NCBI GenBank assembly: GCA_964507395.1
Contig: CAZDQE010000040.1
Location: 1 to 21,729 of the forward strand
Length of the DNA: 21,729 bases
Source: SIG575 sp964507395
Lineage (GTDB): Bacteria; Bacillota; Clostridia; Oscillospirales; Acutalibacteraceae
Direction: 5' to 3'
A model generated the notes under the pieces. That model was not told the DNA's origin. It made no database searches and saw only the letters and a list, made by a program, of their open reading frames with translations. The translations under genes were made by a program, and so were the position numbers. This document shows, piece after piece, positions 20,479-21,729 of the stretch (positions within the stretch are counted from its first letter, which is position 1; each line of letters begins with the position of its first letter).

Positions 20479-21729
20479 TAATCTCTGTACTCCTCTATAT
20501 CATAAACTTCAAAGATATCGCCGACCTTGATATCGCTGTACTTATTAAGACCGATACCACATTCGTATCCTGAGTTGACTTCCTTGACATCGTCCTTTTC
20601 ACGGCGAAGTGAAGCAATTTCATCCTCAGCAATAACGATACCGTCACGGATAATTCTGATTTTTGCTCCTCTGTGGATTTTACCGTCCTGAACATAGCTG
20701 CCTGCAATGTTACCGACAGAAGAAATTTTGATAACATTTCTGACTTCAACGTTACCGATAATAACTTCTCTTGTCTTTGCATCAAGCATACCCTTCATCG
20801 CTGCTTCCATTTCTTCGATGCAATCGTAGATGATTCTGTAGGTTCTGATTTCTACGCCGTCGCGTTCAGCATTAACTTTTGCAACTGCGTCAGGTCGTAC
20901 GTTAAAGCCTACAATAAGAGCACCTGATGCGTGTGCGAGCATAACGTCAGATTCATTTACTGCACCGACACCGCTATGGATAACGCGTACTCTTACTTCC
21001 TCGTTTGTAAGCTTTTCAAGGTTCTGCTTAACTGCTTCCGCAGAGCCCTGAACGTCAGCCTTAACGATGATGTTAAGCTCCTTCATGCCGCCCTGCTGGA
21101 TTGAATCGAAGAGGTTATCAAGAGTAACCTTCTGAACTGAATTAAAGCGAGCTTCCTTAAGTTCATCCTTACGCTGCTCAACAAGTGTACGTGCAAGCTT
21201 TTCATCGCTTACTGCATCAAATGTATCGCCTGCCTGAGGAACTTCAACAAGACCCATAATTTCAACCGGAACTGAGGGACCTGCTTTCTTGAGCTTTTTG
21301 CCATGCTCATTCTGCATGACTCTGACACGACCGACTGCTGTACCTGCAACGATAACGTCACCCTCGCGAAGAGTACCCTTCTGAACAAGGAGTGTTGCAA
21401 TAGGACCTCTGCCCTTATCAAGTCTTGCCTCAATAACGACACCCTTAGCTGCTCTGTTGGGATTAGCCTTAAGCTCTTTCATTTCTGCAATAAGAAGAAT
21501 TGATTCAAGAAGCTTATCAATATTCTGATGCATTTTTGCCGAAACAGGAACACAGATTGTATCGCCGCCCCATTCTTCGGGAATGATTTCATATTCTGTG
21601 AGCTGCTGCATGATTCTCTCAGGATTAGCACCGGGTCTGTCCATTTTGTTGATAGCAACGATGATTGAAACATCTGCCGCCTTTGCGTGGTTGATAGCCT
21701 CAACAGTCTGGGGCATAATACCGTCATCT
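20478..21729 (-). CDS. infB: Translation initiation factor IF-2, C-terminal part
   Basis: The open frame runs through the right edge of the window, so the N-terminus and the first GTPase motifs are missing. Visible are DDGIMPQT of the G domain, the G4 motif INKMD, the G5 motif PVSAK, then domains II to IV with DVQGSAEAVK and, near the C-terminus, domain C2 that binds fMet-tRNA. IF-2 brings initiator tRNA to the 30S subunit. It is the first visible gene of a conserved block with rbfA, nrnA, truB and ribF; nusA and ylxR genes are expected beyond the edge. Confidence 0.97.
   Translation of the reverse strand, partial: DDGIMPQTVEAINHAKAADVSIIVAINKMDRPGANPERIMQQLTEYEIIPEEWGGDTICVPVSAKMHQNIDKLLESILLIAEMKELKANPNRAAKGVVIEARLDKGRGPIATLLVQKGTLREGDVIVAGTAVGRVRVMQNEHGKKLKKAGPSVPVEIMGLVEVPQAGDTFDAVSDEKLARTLVEQRKDELKEARFNSVQKVTLDNLFDSIQQGGMKELNIIVKADVQGSAEAVKQNLEKLTNEEVRVRVIHSGVGAVNESDVMLAHASGALIVGFNVRPDAVAKVNAERDGVEIRTYRIIYDCIEEMEAAMKGMLDAKTREVIIGNVEVRNVIKISSVGNIAGSYVQDGKIHRGAKIRIIRDGIVIAEDEIASLRREKDDVKEVNSGYECGIGLNKYSDIKVGDIFEVYDIEEYRD

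Overview
The window looks like a chromosomal stretch of a low-to-moderate G+C, anaerobic clostridial Firmicute, most like the Oscillospiraceae/Ruminococcaceae. Supporting signs are strong GGAGG-type ribosome binding sites, Clostridia-typical genes (a CD1247-type zinc-ribbon protein, a flavin reductase-rubredoxin fusion, a YtvI-like permease) and plant-sugar genes (L-arabinose isomerase and epimerase, a GH2 beta-galactosidase, an SGNH esterase). I see no phage, insertion sequence, CRISPR array, tRNA or rRNA.

Layout. (1) 1-248: a promoter-to-terminator unit that could be a small RNA, then hairpins. (2) 249-1196 (-): a seven-helix membrane protein with CREST/ceramidase-like Ser and His motifs, with its own promoter. 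(3) 1320-6423 (-): a tight run transcribed as YtvI-like permease, araA, araD, radC, alkaline-phosphatase-fold phosphodiesterase, ending in a clear terminator. A sequence resembling an AraR operator lies near its start. (4) 6569-10436 (+): homoserine dehydrogenase, aspartokinase, elongation factor P and a Cys/Asp-rich CD1247-type protein, ending in a strong terminator. A 214-bp structured spacer with a duplicated hairpin separates the last two genes. (5) 10437-10854: non-coding DNA dense in inverted repeats, with promoter and terminator signals; the best candidate for an undescribed RNA. (6) 10855-12228 (-): Hrb-type flavin reductase-rubredoxin followed by an S51 peptidase-like protein. (7) 12272-17346 (+): dusB, GH2 beta-galactosidase, SGNH hydrolase. 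(8) 17345-21729 (-): the conserved infB-rbfA-nrnA-truB-ribF translation/RNA block, with infB cut by the window edge; it meets the sugar operon at a shared hairpin terminator.

Functionally, the araA/araD pair sends arabinose into the pentose phosphate pathway. The GH2/SGNH pair suggests trimming and deacylation of galactose-containing plant glycans. hom and the aspartokinase give the aspartate-family amino acid entry steps; the aspartokinase appears to have a second internal start for a regulatory subunit.

Most proteins are well-known families. The parts that deserve a second look are the non-coding ones (10500-10850, 9744-9957, 13-136), the CREST-like membrane protein, and the GH2 enzyme whose conserved His after the nucleophile is Cys. 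I do not claim a new defence or mobile system here.
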